NCBI RefSeq assembly: GCF_016592435.1
Contig: NZ_AP014545.1
Coordinates: forward strand, 1,930,693 to 1,994,692
Direction of reading: 5' to 3'
Origin: Amphritea japonica ATCC BAA-1530
Lineage (GTDB): Bacteria; Pseudomonadota; Gammaproteobacteria; Pseudomonadales; Balneatricaceae
Length of the DNA: 64,000 bases
Positions 33,092 through 42,959 of this stretch are shown in pieces. Every line of letters begins with the position of its first letter. Position 1 is the stretch's first letter. The position numbers and the translations under genes were made by a program. Under the pieces are notes generated by a model that was not told the origin of the DNA, did no database searches, and saw only the letters and a list, made by a program, of their open reading frames with translations.

Positions 33092-35851
33092 TTGATCAAT
33101 TCGGTTTTTTTGGTTCTATCCCAGAATGCAGCATTGCTAATAGCAATGCTGTTTATCTATGACTTTATCTCTCGCCAGTGGGATACAGAAAACCAGCGCC
33201 TCAGAGACCTGGTCACAGGCGTCATTGCTGGCTTGGTAGTCACCATCATCATGTTGACATCATGGCAATACGAAGAGGGTATCATCTTTGATGCCCGCTC
33301 TGTCTTACTGGGTGTCTCAGGCCTCTGTCTTGGTGTAATACCCACGTTTATTGCTATATTGATGGCCGTCGTCGTCAGAATCTTTTTAGCCGGAGACGGT
33401 GTTATTCCAGGTATCGGCATTATTGTTTCGTCAGGAATTATTGGCGTGCTCTGGCGTACATACCGACTTCCGAAAGGCTTAGTAAAACTCTCACTTACAG
33501 AACTGTGGTGCTTTGGCTTCGCTCTTCAGTTCGCATATTTTGCTTCAGTATTTTTATTCCCTCTCGACAAGGCGTTACAGATTTTTGAGCTTATCCTCTT
33601 ACCGGTTTTAATCCTGTATCCACTCGCAACAATGATGCTCAGTTATCTGTTTATAGATCGTTTAAAGCAAGCACAGCTGTCCAAAGCATTGGTTCTCAGC
33701 GAAGAGCGCACGAAGGGACTTTACTATCATGCCCCTGCGGCTATTTGGGAGGAGGACTGGTCAGCAGTGAGTAACGCTCTGAAAAATATCCAGCGCGACC
33801 ACCCTGCTGTTTCTATATCCGAATACTTTAAACAGCATCGAGACCAGGCCTGGGAGCTGGTTAGCTCAATTAAAATAGTCGGCGTAAATGACGCGGCGCT
33901 AAAACTCTCAGGTGCTGCATCGAAAGACCAGCTGACCGATGGTATAACTCAATTTTTTGATCAGTCCACCATTGAGCAGTTTATTGACGTCATTGAGACC
34001 TTTGCTCAGGGCGAGCAGGTCAAAGAGTGCGAATCCATTTTTGTCGATTTGAACGGTGAGCGACGATGGATTGAAGTTCGTCATGCCCTTATGCCTGGCT
34101 ATGAAGATTCGATGGGCATTGTGTTAATTACCACGCTGGACATTACCAGCCTAAAGCAAAAAGAAGATGCATTGCGACTCTCCTCTTCCGTATATGAGAA
34201 TAGTCAGGAAGCGATGAGTGTAACGGATGAGTCGGGCACTATATTGAGCGTCAACGCGGCTTTTTCAACAATCACAGGCTACTCTCAAGAGGAAGTACTG
34301 GGAAAAACCCACAGTATTTTGAAATCCGGCAAACATGACAAACGCTTCCATCAAAAGATGTGGCATGAAATTATTACGACAGGACGTTGGGAAGGTGAGA
34401 TATCAAATCGGCGTAAAAATGGTGAGATATACGCCGAATGGCTATCAGTTAACACTATTTGCGATGAGAACAACCAACCCTATCGGCGCATCGCGCTCTT
34501 CAGTGATATCTCACAGCGTAAAGCGTCTGAAAGCTTGATAGAACGACAAGCAAATTTTGATAATCTTACCGGCCTGCCTAACCGGCGCATGTTTATTGAG
34601 CATTTGAATCGCCAAATAGATCTTGCTCTCATACTAGAAGATCCAATCCAGCTGTTACTGATCGATTTAGATCGCTTGACTGACATTAATGACAGCCTCG
34701 GATACCTTGTGGGTGATGAACTGATAAAACAATCCGCGGTAAAAATTCAAGATTGCCTGCAGGCTCCCCATTTGGTGGCACGTATTGCGGGGGATGTATT
34801 TGCGGTTATTCTGCCCGGCGAAGAGCGTCAGGATGAAATAGATCGTATTGTAGAATGCATTCAGGCAGCACTGGCAACCGCATGCGAAATCGACAATCAT
34901 AATATCTATCTGACCAGCAGCATCGGCATCGCCGCTTTCCCGACCCATGCCTCTACTTCTGAAGTATTGATTCAATGCTCTAATCTGGCGCTGGAGAACG
35001 CAAAACAACAAGGCCGTAATCAACGCAGTCATTACGTACCGCTAATGAAGCAATCCACGCAATATAAGTATGCAGTGAGCACCGACTTGAGAAAGGCACT
35101 GGCCTCCGATCAGTTTCGTCTCTTCTATCAGCCGATCATTGATTTAAAAACACAGAATGTACATAAAGCCGAGGCATTGATCCGTTGGTACCACCCAGTG
35201 CAGGGGATCATCAGCCCGGCTGACTTCATTCCTGTGGCAGAAGCGACGGGAGCGATTATTGAGATAGGTAACTGGGTATTTACTGAGGCCGTAAAACAGG
35301 TCGAGTCCTGGCGCGAAACGATTGCCTCTGACTTTCAAATAAGCATCAACAAGTCACCGATTCAATTCAAGAGTGAGGACGTTCATCTATCAAACTGGTT
35401 TGACTATTTAGCCCAACACGGGCTATCGGGCGAGGCCATTGTGGTTGAGATGACCGAAGGATTATTGATGGATTCAGGCCCTGTTGTCGCGAGTAAATTG
35501 TTTGCCATGAGTGATGCAGGCATGCAGATTGCCCTGGACGACTTTGGTACCGGTTACTCCTCACTTTCGTATATCAAAAAATACGACGTGGATTACCTCA
35601 AAATTGATCAAGCCTTTGTCAGCAACTTAACCGCTGAGAGTGATGATTCCGCCATCTGTGAGTCAGTTATCGCCATGGCGCATAAACTCGGCATCAAAGT
35701 GATTGCCGAAGGGATTGAAACTAAAGAGCAATTGGAATTGCTGACTCAGTGGGGCTGTGACTATGGTCAGGGTTATTACTTCTGTAAACCGATACCTGCC
35801 GATCAGTTTGAGCAGAAATATGCAGGTTTAAAAGCTGATCAGGACTACTAA
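33092..35851 (+). CDS. Membrane PAS-GGDEF-EAL protein, c-di-GMP phosphodiesterase candidate
   Basis: A 919-residue signalling protein. About five or six N-terminal helices (residues 1-195) resemble the LytS-type 5TM receptor domain (QNAALLIAMLFIYDF start). PAS-like domains follow at about 215-350 and 365-485, then a GGDEF domain at about 490-645 whose motif is AGDVF (566-570) instead of GGDEF, so cyclase activity is probably lost. The EAL domain (about 660-905) keeps EAL (694-696), TEGLLMD, DDFGTGYSS and KIDQAF, so c-di-GMP hydrolysis is likely. The start is a TTG at 33092; the first ATG would cut the first helix. Confidence 0.9.
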   Translation: MINSVFLVLSQNAALLIAMLFIYDFISRQWDTENQRLRDLVTGVIAGLVVTIIMLTSWQYEEGIIFDARSVLLGVSGLCLGVIPTFIAILMAVVVRIFLAGDGVIPGIGIIVSSGIIGVLWRTYRLPKGLVKLSLTELWCFGFALQFAYFASVFLFPLDKALQIFELILLPVLILYPLATMMLSYLFIDRLKQAQLSKALVLSEERTKGLYYHAPAAIWEEDWSAVSNALKNIQRDHPAVSISEYFKQHRDQAWELVSSIKIVGVNDAALKLSGAASKDQLTDGITQFFDQSTIEQFIDVIETFAQGEQVKECESIFVDLNGERRWIEVRHALMPGYEDSMGIVLITTLDITSLKQKEDALRLSSSVYENSQEAMSVTDESGTILSVNAAFSTITGYSQEEVLGKTHSILKSGKHDKRFHQKMWHEIITTGRWEGEISNRRKNGEIYAEWLSVNTICDENNQPYRRIALFSDISQRKASESLIERQANFDNLTGLPNRRMFIEHLNRQIDLALILEDPIQLLLIDLDRLTDINDSLGYLVGDELIKQSAVKIQDCLQAPHLVARIAGDVFAVILPGEERQDEIDRIVECIQAALATACEIDNHNIYLTSSIGIAAFPTHASTSEVLIQCSNLALENAKQQGRNQRSHYVPLMKQSTQYKYAVSTDLRKALASDQFRLFYQPIIDLKTQNVHKAEALIRWYHPVQGIISPADFIPVAEATGAIIEIGNWVFTEAVKQVESWRETIASDFQISINKSPIQFKSEDVHLSNWFDYLAQHGLSGEAIVVEMTEGLLMDSGPVVASKLFAMSDAGMQIALDDFGTGYSSLSYIKKYDVDYLKIDQAFVSNLTAESDDSAICESVIAMAHKLGIKVIAEGIETKEQLELLTQWGCDYGQGYYFCKPIPADQFEQKYAGLKADQDY

Positions 35852-35952
35852 GACGCCAACACGGGCTCGCACAATCACTTAATACAGCCCAGACTCTCCC
35901 CTGACCTATCCTCCTTCTCGGCCTTCTCTTCGGGACCGGCTAATTTAAAAAA

Positions 35953-36261
35953 TCATATCTGCCGATACAGCGCCGCTGCAAGTATGCCCAAAGCAATCGC
36001 TGGCAGTGGTTTTTTAATCAGCAATATAGTGATTGCTGTGGTCAATAACGCTAACCGAGCGCCGTTATCACCGCTCAGCGCCAATGGCGCAAGCAGTGCT
36101 ATCAGAACAGAGCCGGACATGGCGCTAATAAACTGTTTTACTCTGTAGCTAATGGGTACGTATGACATTACATAAACACCACCCCAGCGGGTTATCAATG
36201 TCACAATCGCCATCACCAGCACGATGATCAGGACACCGAAGCCAGTCGTTTCAACCATCAC
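35953..36261 (-). CDS. azlD: AzlD-type branched-chain amino acid exporter subunit
   Basis: The small partner of AzlC in export of branched-chain or similar amino acids across the inner membrane. The 102-residue protein is four hydrophobic helices, with TLITRWGGVYVM and IKKPLPAIALGILAA typical of AzlD. Its start overlaps the azlC stop by 11 bases, so the two are made together. Confidence 0.9.
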   Translation of the reverse strand: MMVETTGFGVLIIVLVMAIVTLITRWGGVYVMSYVPISYRVKQFISAMSGSVLIALLAPLALSGDNGARLALLTTAITILLIKKPLPAIALGILAAALYRQI

Positions 36262-36967
36262 TGCTCTTCCCCATCCATACGGCGCCTAAAATCCCCCCCG
36301 CTAAAGCGCCAATAACCACATGGCTGTTGGCTGGCAGGTACCAGTATGCCAGCAGCGATGCGACCGCAGCGACTATCCAGATGATGATAATGCGCAGATT
36401 TTTTTCACCCCCCAATACCATCGCCAACAGAAAGCAGCCCATGACCATATCCAGTCCCAGACTGACCGGGTCCTGAATGGCGCTGCCAAAATAGATACCC
36501 AGCCATGTACCCAGTATCCAAAAAAGCCAGATCGCAATACCGCCCCCGAATAAAAGCCCCATAGCAGGCTCTATGCGATTGAAGGCTTGCATCGACATCG
36601 CCCAGTTAGCATCTGTGACAAACAACATCACACCATAACGTTTTACCGGAGGAAGATGACATAACCAGGGATACAAGGTAGCACCCATCAACAAGTGCCG
36701 GGCATTGATGGCGAATACCGTCATAGCCAGGGGAATAATAGCTATCTGTGCTCCCCAGAGTTCCAGCGCAGCAAATTGTGACGCCCCAGCAAAGACAAAT
36801 GCACTCATCGCAATGATTGAAGGATTATCCAGACCGACCTGAGTCGCAGCCAACCCAAAAGCCAGCCCGAACACCGCAACAAAAAGAGAAATCGGCACCA
36901 ACTGTTTAAAGCCAGCCCATATATTCTGGTGATTTAATTCATGCAAATTCGCATCAGAATCTGACAA
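36251..36967 (-). CDS. azlC: AzlC-type branched-chain amino acid exporter subunit
   Basis: Large subunit of the AzlCD exporter. The 238-residue protein has about seven to eight membrane helices and the family's GLAFGLAATQVGL, FAGASQFAALELWGA and INARHLLMGATL segments. The gene overlaps azlD, with which it forms a two-gene unit. Substrate in this organism unknown. Confidence 0.9.
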   Translation of the reverse strand: MSDSDANLHELNHQNIWAGFKQLVPISLFVAVFGLAFGLAATQVGLDNPSIIAMSAFVFAGASQFAALELWGAQIAIIPLAMTVFAINARHLLMGATLYPWLCHLPPVKRYGVMLFVTDANWAMSMQAFNRIEPAMGLLFGGGIAIWLFWILGTWLGIYFGSAIQDPVSLGLDMVMGCFLLAMVLGGEKNLRIIIIWIVAAVASLLAYWYLPANSHVVIGALAGGILGAVWMGKSSDG

Positions 36968-37507
36968 ATACTACTCCCTCAACAACACTATTTACGCCCA
37001 GATTTCCTGTAATAGATAGATACAGGCTGAGGTAATGATTGCAAATTTCATAAGCAATTAAACAAACTAACTCTTCAAAAATAACAGACAAAAAATATAT
37101 AAAATCAAAAAGTTAACCAAGCACAGTTAAAGCAAACTATTACATCTATAAATAACCTGTCATCCTATATTTTCTTTCGTCGTAGTGCTCGACCGACTCC
37201 CTGAAGAAGCTTCGTGATTTTGATGGCGGCCGACTCTTTTCTGAGAAGCGAAAGAACCGTTTACAAACGATCAACAATTCCTGCACATGCTCGCTGGTCT
37301 CTTCATTTATACTCAATGTTAGCTCGACCAGGACGGGTGATTACCGAGACAAGTGATGATATATGAAACTATGATATTAGCATCTAATTAAGCTATTCTT
37401 TTCTCGTGCTATCGCACTCAAGCCATTAACTGATGCAGCCCCCTTCAACGGCTTAAGTTTTCTTAATACAAGCCTTAGCCAGCTTCTCATGACAGGACGA
37501 TATATTG
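36968..37507. other. Intergenic region, azlC to the SnoaL-like gene
   Basis: AT-rich, about 540 bases, holding promoters for both divergent genes. I see no reliable gene, RNA or repeat. A short open stretch around 37190-37345 has no recognisable product. Confidence 0.5.
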
Positions 37508-38272
37508 ATGCCATCAACACGGAAAGATCAAATTCAAGCACTGCTTAAAAGCCTTGAAAACGGTAATACTGAAGCGGTAGCGGTTGTGAATGAAGCCAAA
37601 TATATTCAGCACAACCCTGAGACTCATGAAGGCAGTGAGGGGCTGGCGGCCCTATTCAAACGAATTTCAAAAACCTCACCCCGGGTCAATATTGTACGTA
37701 TTTTTGAAGATGGTGATTATGTATTTGGTCATACTGAATATGATTTCGCCAACTCCAACATTGGCTTTGAGGTTTTTCGTTTTGAAGATGGCCAGGCGGT
37801 AGAGCATTGGGACAACATTCAAAAACGGCAAGGCCCTAATGCATCTGGTCACAGTATGGTTGACGGGGAAAGCGAGTTAACTGATCGTCATCTGACCGAG
37901 ATTAACCGGGAGATGGTGAAATCTTTCGTTGAAAACATTCTGATTAAACGACAACTGGATAAGCTGGATAACTACCTTTCTGATGGCAAACTAACGCAAC
38001 ACAGTCCCTATTTAACGGATGGTGCAGAGTCGCTTAGCTCAGCCCTGAACTTTAAATCAGAACAGGGCTATACCCTGAGATATGATCGCCTCCACCGAAT
38101 ATTAGCAGAGGGCAATTTTGTCCTGACTGTCAGTGAAGGCTCCAGAGAAGGCAATCACTCATCATTTTATGATCTGTATCGTGTCGCAGAAGGCTGTATC
38201 GCTGAGCACTGGGATACCGTTGAAACAGTACCGCCGCGCAGTGAATGGAAAAATAACAACGGCAAATTCTGA
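37508..38272 (+). CDS. Tandem SnoaL-like (NTF2-fold) protein
   Basis: The 254-residue protein has two copies of a SnoaL-like fold. In the first: YIQHNPETHEGSEGLAALFK, then VFGHTEYDF and FRFEDGQAVEHWDNIQ. In the second: LTQHSPYLTDGAESLSSAL, then VLTVSEG and YRVAEGCIAEHWDTVE. The EHWD motif ends each copy at about residues 101-104 and 234-237. Such domains act on small cyclic or polyketide substrates or have no known activity. The ATG at 37508 with AGGACG upstream is chosen. It is monocistronic with its own terminator. Confidence 0.87.
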   Translation: MPSTRKDQIQALLKSLENGNTEAVAVVNEAKYIQHNPETHEGSEGLAALFKRISKTSPRVNIVRIFEDGDYVFGHTEYDFANSNIGFEVFRFEDGQAVEHWDNIQKRQGPNASGHSMVDGESELTDRHLTEINREMVKSFVENILIKRQLDKLDNYLSDGKLTQHSPYLTDGAESLSSALNFKSEQGYTLRYDRLHRILAEGNFVLTVSEGSREGNHSSFYDLYRVAEGCIAEHWDTVETVPPRSEWKNNNGKF

Positions 38273-38301
38273 CTGTCATTAGCCCACTGACAGAAACAAA
38301 A

Positions 38302-38333
38302 AAAGGCTGATGTATAAACATCAGCCTTTTTCT
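38302..38333 (+). terminator. Terminator after the SnoaL-like gene
   Basis: AAAGGCTGATG (38302-38312) pairs perfectly with CATCAGCCTTT (38319-38329) around TATAAA, followed by a T run. Confidence 0.93.
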
Positions 38334-38430
38334 TTATGCCTTCAACTCAGGCTAACTTTGCAATCAAGATTAAAACTGCCGTGCTTTCCAGTGATAAATC
38401 ACGGGCTAATGCGAAGCTGATTCGGACAAA

Positions 38431-39048
38431 TTAGAGCGAAAGGTCCCGATTACTGGCTTTGATAAACTCTTTCTTCAGATCTTCAAAGGTCTGCACCGCT
38501 GGAAACTGCGGGAATTCATCAATTACGTTCTGCGGCGAATGAAACAATACCCCGGCTTCAGCCTGAGTCAGCATCGTCGTGTCGTTATAGGAATCACCCG
38601 CAGCAATCACGCGGTAGTTCAGCAGCTGAAAAGCACGAACAGACTGACGCTTAGGGTCTTTCTGACGCAGGGTGTAGTCAGTAATGCGACCACTCTCGTC
38701 CACTTCCAGTTTATGGCACAGCAGAGTCGGATAACCCAACTGCTTCATCAATGGTGCGGCAAACTCATAGAAGGTATCTGACAGGATCACGACCTGGAAA
38801 CGCTCACGCAACCAATCGATAAATTCAACGGCACCTTCCAGAGGAGACAGACGATCAATAGTCGCCTGAATTTGTGGCAGTGTCAGTCCATGTTCATCCA
38901 GGATACGCAGACGCTGCTTCATCAGCACATCATAGTCAGGAATATCACGGGTAGTCGCTTTAAGCTCTTCGATTCCGGTTTCTTCAGCGAAAGCGATCCA
39001 GATCTCAGGGATCAGTACACCTTCCAGGTCAAGACATGCGAGTTCCAC
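38431..39048 (-). CDS. thrH: Bifunctional phosphoserine phosphatase / phosphoserine:homoserine phosphotransferase
   Basis: A HAD-family enzyme that dephosphorylates phosphoserine and can pass its phosphate to homoserine. The 205-residue protein matches ThrH of Pseudomonas: DLEGVL in motif I (D-x-E with the nucleophile Asp), SDTFYEFAAPLM as motif II, and GDSYNDTTML as motif IV. The start MELACLDLEG is the family's. It stands alone, links serine and threonine synthesis, and no regulator is near. Confidence 0.93.
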   Translation of the reverse strand: MELACLDLEGVLIPEIWIAFAEETGIEELKATTRDIPDYDVLMKQRLRILDEHGLTLPQIQATIDRLSPLEGAVEFIDWLRERFQVVILSDTFYEFAAPLMKQLGYPTLLCHKLEVDESGRITDYTLRQKDPKRQSVRAFQLLNYRVIAAGDSYNDTTMLTQAEAGVLFHSPQNVIDEFPQFPAVQTFEDLKKEFIKASNRDLSL

Positions 39049-39405
39049 AAGCGACTCCAGTATTTTTAGTTATTTAGCAAAAAGCGCTATCAAATTATGT
39101 GCGCCAGATTCTACCGGATTGAAGCACTACTCAACAAGTAGCTGATATAGCTATAAGCAAGCCCCCTGCACATAGCTCGCTTTTGGAGAACAGGTTTTGA
39201 AGATTTTTTGAATCGACCCTCTGCCAGGAAATGCAGCTACTCTGCTAGTAAAATGCGAAAACGTTAATTTCTGCTCTGATCGTTCAGATACACACTTGGG
39301 TACGTAGCATTGATCATCTGGGCTTCGAGTCTTACTTCAGCCTACGAACTCAATTTAGCTTATTCTAGCGGCTAACAGCCGCAATGCGACGTTCTAGCAA
39401 CTTTA
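39049..39405. other. Intergenic region, thrH to the GFA gene
   Basis: About 350 bases without a supportable gene. It carries the thrH promoter and, at 39363-39401, dispersed repeat copy 4. Confidence 0.5.
39363..39401. repeat. Dispersed palindromic repeat, copy 4
   Basis: TTCTAGC-GGCT-AACAGCC-GCAATGCGACG-TTCTAGCAAC: TTCTAGC stands at both ends in the same direction, with GCGGCT / AGCCGC pairing inside. The ends match copies 1 and 3; the body differs. Confidence 0.5.
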
Positions 39406-39867
39406 TTAACCTTCAGGCTTATATCGACTCATATCGTCAGCATAATCTTCGGTCCAGTCACCTGCTCCTTCAAAGATACGATGCTCTTGCGGCAGAATAA
39501 TCCAGGGGAGTTTTCGTTTAACCCAGATATGCGCACTTACCTCCACGCTCTCGGGGTTGTCTAAAGTACCGGCATAGAGTGTCCTGATACGCGGGCGAGC
39601 TGAGTTCTGTGCAAACAATGCCGAGCCGCAGGCGGTACAAAACCAGCTTGTCAGTTCATTGCCCGAATCTGCCACCCTGACTCTGCTAGCGGCATTCCCC
39701 TGAGAGATAGCCAGCGCTTCAGCCGGTACCTGCATACAGAGATTAAAAGCGCTCGACGAAAGCTTCTGGCAGGCACGGCAATGACAGGTATAAGCGACGA
39801 AAGCCGGCTTTGTCAGCTCGTACTTCACCTGACCGCACTGACACTCCCCTTGCATTGGGTTGACCAT
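39406..39867 (-). CDS. GFA-family (CENP-V / formaldehyde-activating-like) zinc protein
   Basis: The 153-residue protein has the GFA zinc motifs: CQCGQ near residue 9, CHCRACQ near 29-35 and CTACGSALF near 80. Family members bind zinc; some react with glutathione and formaldehyde, most are uncharacterised. No neighbour suggests a substrate. A start at the Met of MQGECQCG, four codons later, is also possible. Confidence 0.9.
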   Translation of the reverse strand: MVNPMQGECQCGQVKYELTKPAFVAYTCHCRACQKLSSSAFNLCMQVPAEALAISQGNAASRVRVADSGNELTSWFCTACGSALFAQNSARPRIRTLYAGTLDNPESVEVSAHIWVKRKLPWIILPQEHRIFEGAGDWTEDYADDMSRYKPEG

Positions 39868-40092
39868 GATTCAGAACCTCTATTACTTGGAGTCTAATTG
39901 GCTAAGACGGATAACGATCTCACTCTCGCATATTTTTACATCTCCCTCCAGACGTATTCTGGCTCGATGTTAAGCGAGAAACAGCGTCGCTAGCCTTCCT
40001 ATTTTCCAATAAAATAATTAACATGCTAATTAAATAAGCTCTTATCAAAATAAAACGGCCTTCATACCCTGAGAGGCGCTTGTAGGAAGAAG

Positions 40093-41286
40093 ATGTTTAA
40101 ACCTCAATCGATTTCAGTCATTATCATTCTCGCAGCAGCCGTTGCACTGGGGCCTCTGTCGACGGACATGTATCTGCCGAGCCTGCCAGGGTTGACTGCG
40201 GTATTTGATACGACGATCGATCGAGTACAGGTAACACTTTCCGTCTACCTTTATGGATTTGCCTTCGCTCAATTAGTCTACGGCCCTTTGGCGGACCGTT
40301 TTGGCCGAAAACCCATCATGCTCGGCGGACTGATACTGTTCATTTTCAGCTCTATCGGCTGCGTTCAGTCAACCACCATCGACGAGCTGATAGTGTTTCG
40401 CTTCCTTCAAGCCCTTGGCGCTTGCGGTGGACAGGTACTGGCCCGAACCATGGTGCGTGATATTCATGGCCCCGTTAATGCCGCTAAAGCGCTCTCAATG
40501 ATGGGGAGTATTATGGCGCTTGCACCGGTGATAGCCCCGATTATTGGCGGCTGGATGATTCTCTGGTTTGAATGGACCTCTACTTTTATCTTCCTCACTA
40601 TCTACGGTGTTTTAATCACTATACTGATTGTGTTCAAAGTGCCCGAATCCCTGACCGCTGAAAATCGTAGCTCACTCAATCCCTGGACTATCTTAAAAAA
40701 CTTCGGCTCTCTTTTAAAAAACCCTGTCTTCATGGGTTATACGCTCAGCTGTAGCTTCATTTTCTCCGGCTTGTTTGCGTTTCTTTCAGGCGCCCCTTTC
40801 GTCATCATCGACTACTTTGGGTTTCCAGCGGAACACAGTGGTATCTTCTATGCTATTGCCTCCTGCGGTTTTTTAACCGGCACTATCATTGCCCAGCGCA
40901 TCGGTTCTCGAGTGGGTATTAATGGCGTTATTAAACGCGGCTCATTATTTGCTGTTGTTGCTGGAATAACGATGCTCATTCCCGCCCTGCTTAACTTCCA
41001 CAACCTCTGGCTAACAGCGCTAACTCAGATCATCTATATGATCGGTGTCGGTATGATAATGCCCCAGGCGATGGCAGGCGCACTGATACCTTTCCCTAAA
41101 ATAACCGGCACCGCTTCTTCCCTGCTGGGTTTCACCCAATCAGTAATCGCCGCCACTACCGGTATGCTGGTCGGGCATTATCATAGCGGCACACCAACCA
41201 CCATGGCAGTGACGATTGCGTTAATGGGAAGCCTTTCTCTGTTGTGCTTCGTGCTACTGGTTAAACCCTCAATAAGCAAAAACTAA
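40093..41286 (+). CDS. Bcr/CflA-family drug:proton antiporter (MFS)
   Basis: A 397-residue inner-membrane protein with 12 helices. LSTDMYLPSLPGL near the start is the Bcr/CflA signature, and YGPLADRFGRKP between helices 2 and 3 is the MFS motif A. Members export bicyclomycin, chloramphenicol or related compounds, or sulfonamides; the substrate here is unknown. It is followed by an isochorismatase-like hydrolase gene 124 bases on. Confidence 0.93.
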   Translation: MFKPQSISVIIILAAAVALGPLSTDMYLPSLPGLTAVFDTTIDRVQVTLSVYLYGFAFAQLVYGPLADRFGRKPIMLGGLILFIFSSIGCVQSTTIDELIVFRFLQALGACGGQVLARTMVRDIHGPVNAAKALSMMGSIMALAPVIAPIIGGWMILWFEWTSTFIFLTIYGVLITILIVFKVPESLTAENRSSLNPWTILKNFGSLLKNPVFMGYTLSCSFIFSGLFAFLSGAPFVIIDYFGFPAEHSGIFYAIASCGFLTGTIIAQRIGSRVGINGVIKRGSLFAVVAGITMLIPALLNFHNLWLTALTQIIYMIGVGMIMPQAMAGALIPFPKITGTASSLLGFTQSVIAATTGMLVGHYHSGTPTTMAVTIALMGSLSLLCFVLLVKPSISKN

Positions 41287-41410
41287 CTTTGGCCTGAACC
41301 CAACATCAAAGTTTTATTAAGGGTTTATCTTTACGAATATTCATGTGAAAGTAACGCCTGTTGTACGACTGTTCGCTACTCTATTGGTATCTTTTCGCTG
41401 GAGAATATTT

Positions 41411-41956
41411 ATGTTGATCTATCCAAACTCATCGTGCTTGCTGGTTGTTGATATACAAGAGAAACTGGCCCCGGCGATACACGAGTGCGAAACAGTCGTT
41501 GCAAACGCACGCTGGCTGGTGGAAGTCGCAAAGCTGGCTAATGTTCCTATCCTGACTTCGGAGCAATACCCTAAAGGCTTAGGAAGGACCGTTAAGGAAC
41601 TTCGCGATGTGCTCCCTGAAGATAGCTATATGGAAAAGCTCCATTTCTCCTGTATGTCTGATCCTGGCTGTAACGAGAAGATCAATAGCATTCGCCCTAA
41701 TCAGGTGGTCATTGTCGGCATGGAGTCTCATGTTTGTGTACTGCAGACCGCTATCCAGATTAAACAGCAGGCCCGCGAAGTGTTTGTCGTAGCTGACTGT
41801 GTTTCTTCTCGCAACCCAGCAGATAAGGCGATGGCCCTCGAGCGAATGCGTCATTGTGGCATTCATATTGTAACCAAAGAGATGGTTGGCTTTGAGTGGA
41901 TACAGACAGCAGGTACCGATCAGTTCAGAGAATTCAGTATCAACTACGCGCGTTGA
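41411..41956 (+). CDS. Isochorismatase-family cysteine hydrolase
   Basis: The 181-residue protein has the cysteine-hydrolase fold: Asp14 in VVDIQEKL, a lysine in YMEKLHFSC, and the nucleophilic cysteine in GMESHVCVLQTA near residue 115, giving the D-K-C triad. It resembles YcaC-type hydrolases. The ATG at 41411 starts the family N-terminus; an upstream ATG would add 22 residues that do not fit. Substrate unknown. Confidence 0.9.
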   Translation: MLIYPNSSCLLVVDIQEKLAPAIHECETVVANARWLVEVAKLANVPILTSEQYPKGLGRTVKELRDVLPEDSYMEKLHFSCMSDPGCNEKINSIRPNQVVIVGMESHVCVLQTAIQIKQQAREVFVVADCVSSRNPADKAMALERMRHCGIHIVTKEMVGFEWIQTAGTDQFREFSINYAR

Positions 41957-41991
41957 TATAGCTGTACGGATTAGATACTGCTACACCCGCT

Positions 41992-42020
41992 AAGCCACCG
42001 TTTGATACGGTGGCTTTTTT
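41992..42020. terminator. Terminator after the isochorismatase-family gene
   Basis: AAGCCACCGT (41992-42001) pairs perfectly with ACGGTGGCTT (42007-42016) around TTGAT, followed by six T. It lies between converging genes. Confidence 0.9.
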
Positions 42021-42044
42021 ATATTTTGCGTATTCACTTAAAGA

Positions 42045-42959
42045 CTATAGCTTTACCCGCTCAGAAAGATCGGCAGCAGCCCCTTGAATAATATCAACCA
42101 GGCTGACGGCTGCTTTAGACAGAGGGTAACGTTTGCGGGTTAAAATCCCTACCGGCCGTGACATAACCGGCGTATCAAGTTCTCGGCATATAGCACCTGA
42201 TTCACGCATCTGCTGAATACAGAGAGAAGGAACGGCGCTCACCCCTAACCCGGTTGCCACCATCCGGCCAATAGTGGCCAATTGATGCGTTTCAAATTCA
42301 GGCAATACCTGTAAGCCCAACTGCCGCAACTTAGCTTCGATCAATAAACGGATACTGGACGGCCGCTGCAACGCGATAAAATCGTTGTCTAACAGCGCCT
42401 GCCAGGCCACCCTTTCCTGAAGAGCTAACGGATGATCCGGATAGACAACCGCTACGAACCGATCATCAAATAACGGTGTAAAACTCAGATCATCAAACCG
42501 ACCCGGATCGAAGGTTACACCGACCTCAACCTGCCCGTTTCTTACCATATCTACGACATCTTCAGCGATAACGTCATTCACTGTCACGCTTACATTAGGA
42601 TAGAGCGAACGATAATCGCTGATAATACCCGGCAGTAAACTACTTGCAAATGACGGCATCGCAGCTAATACCACCCGCCCACGATTCAGTGCAAAGCGCT
42701 GCGTCAGATCGTCAAGTGCAGCATCATAATCATGAATCATCTTCTGTGCGACCGGATAAAACTCTTCACCCTCAGGCGTCAGTGCAATTGCTCTGGTCGT
42801 CCGGCTGAATAATGCACCGCCCGCCTCCTCTTCAAGGTTTTTAATCGTAATACTCAATGCTGGCTGGGACAGATGCACCTGAGCACAGGCTTCAGTGAAG
42901 CTCTGCGTACGGGCAACTGCGACAAAAGCTCTTAACTGCTTCAGGGTAATATTGGCCAT
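42045..42959 (-). CDS. LysR-family transcriptional regulator
   Basis: A 304-residue LysR protein. The helix-turn-helix region is in LKQLRAFVAVARTQSFTEAC and LSQPALSITIKNLEEEAGG; the effector domain follows from about residue 90. The gene is divergent from the CoA-transferase pair at 43187 and is the likely regulator. The effector is unknown; related regulators in such positions respond to short-chain acids or intermediates, by inference. Confidence 0.93.
   Translation of the reverse strand: MANITLKQLRAFVAVARTQSFTEACAQVHLSQPALSITIKNLEEEAGGALFSRTTRAIALTPEGEEFYPVAQKMIHDYDAALDDLTQRFALNRGRVVLAAMPSFASSLLPGIISDYRSLYPNVSVTVNDVIAEDVVDMVRNGQVEVGVTFDPGRFDDLSFTPLFDDRFVAVVYPDHPLALQERVAWQALLDNDFIALQRPSSIRLLIEAKLRQLGLQVLPEFETHQLATIGRMVATGLGVSAVPSLCIQQMRESGAICRELDTPVMSRPVGILTRKRYPLSKAAVSLVDIIQGAAADLSERVKL

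Noticed and set aside
37190-37345. A gene fragment in the azlC-SnoaL gap
   Set aside because: The open stretch has no start with a ribosome site and no recognisable residues.
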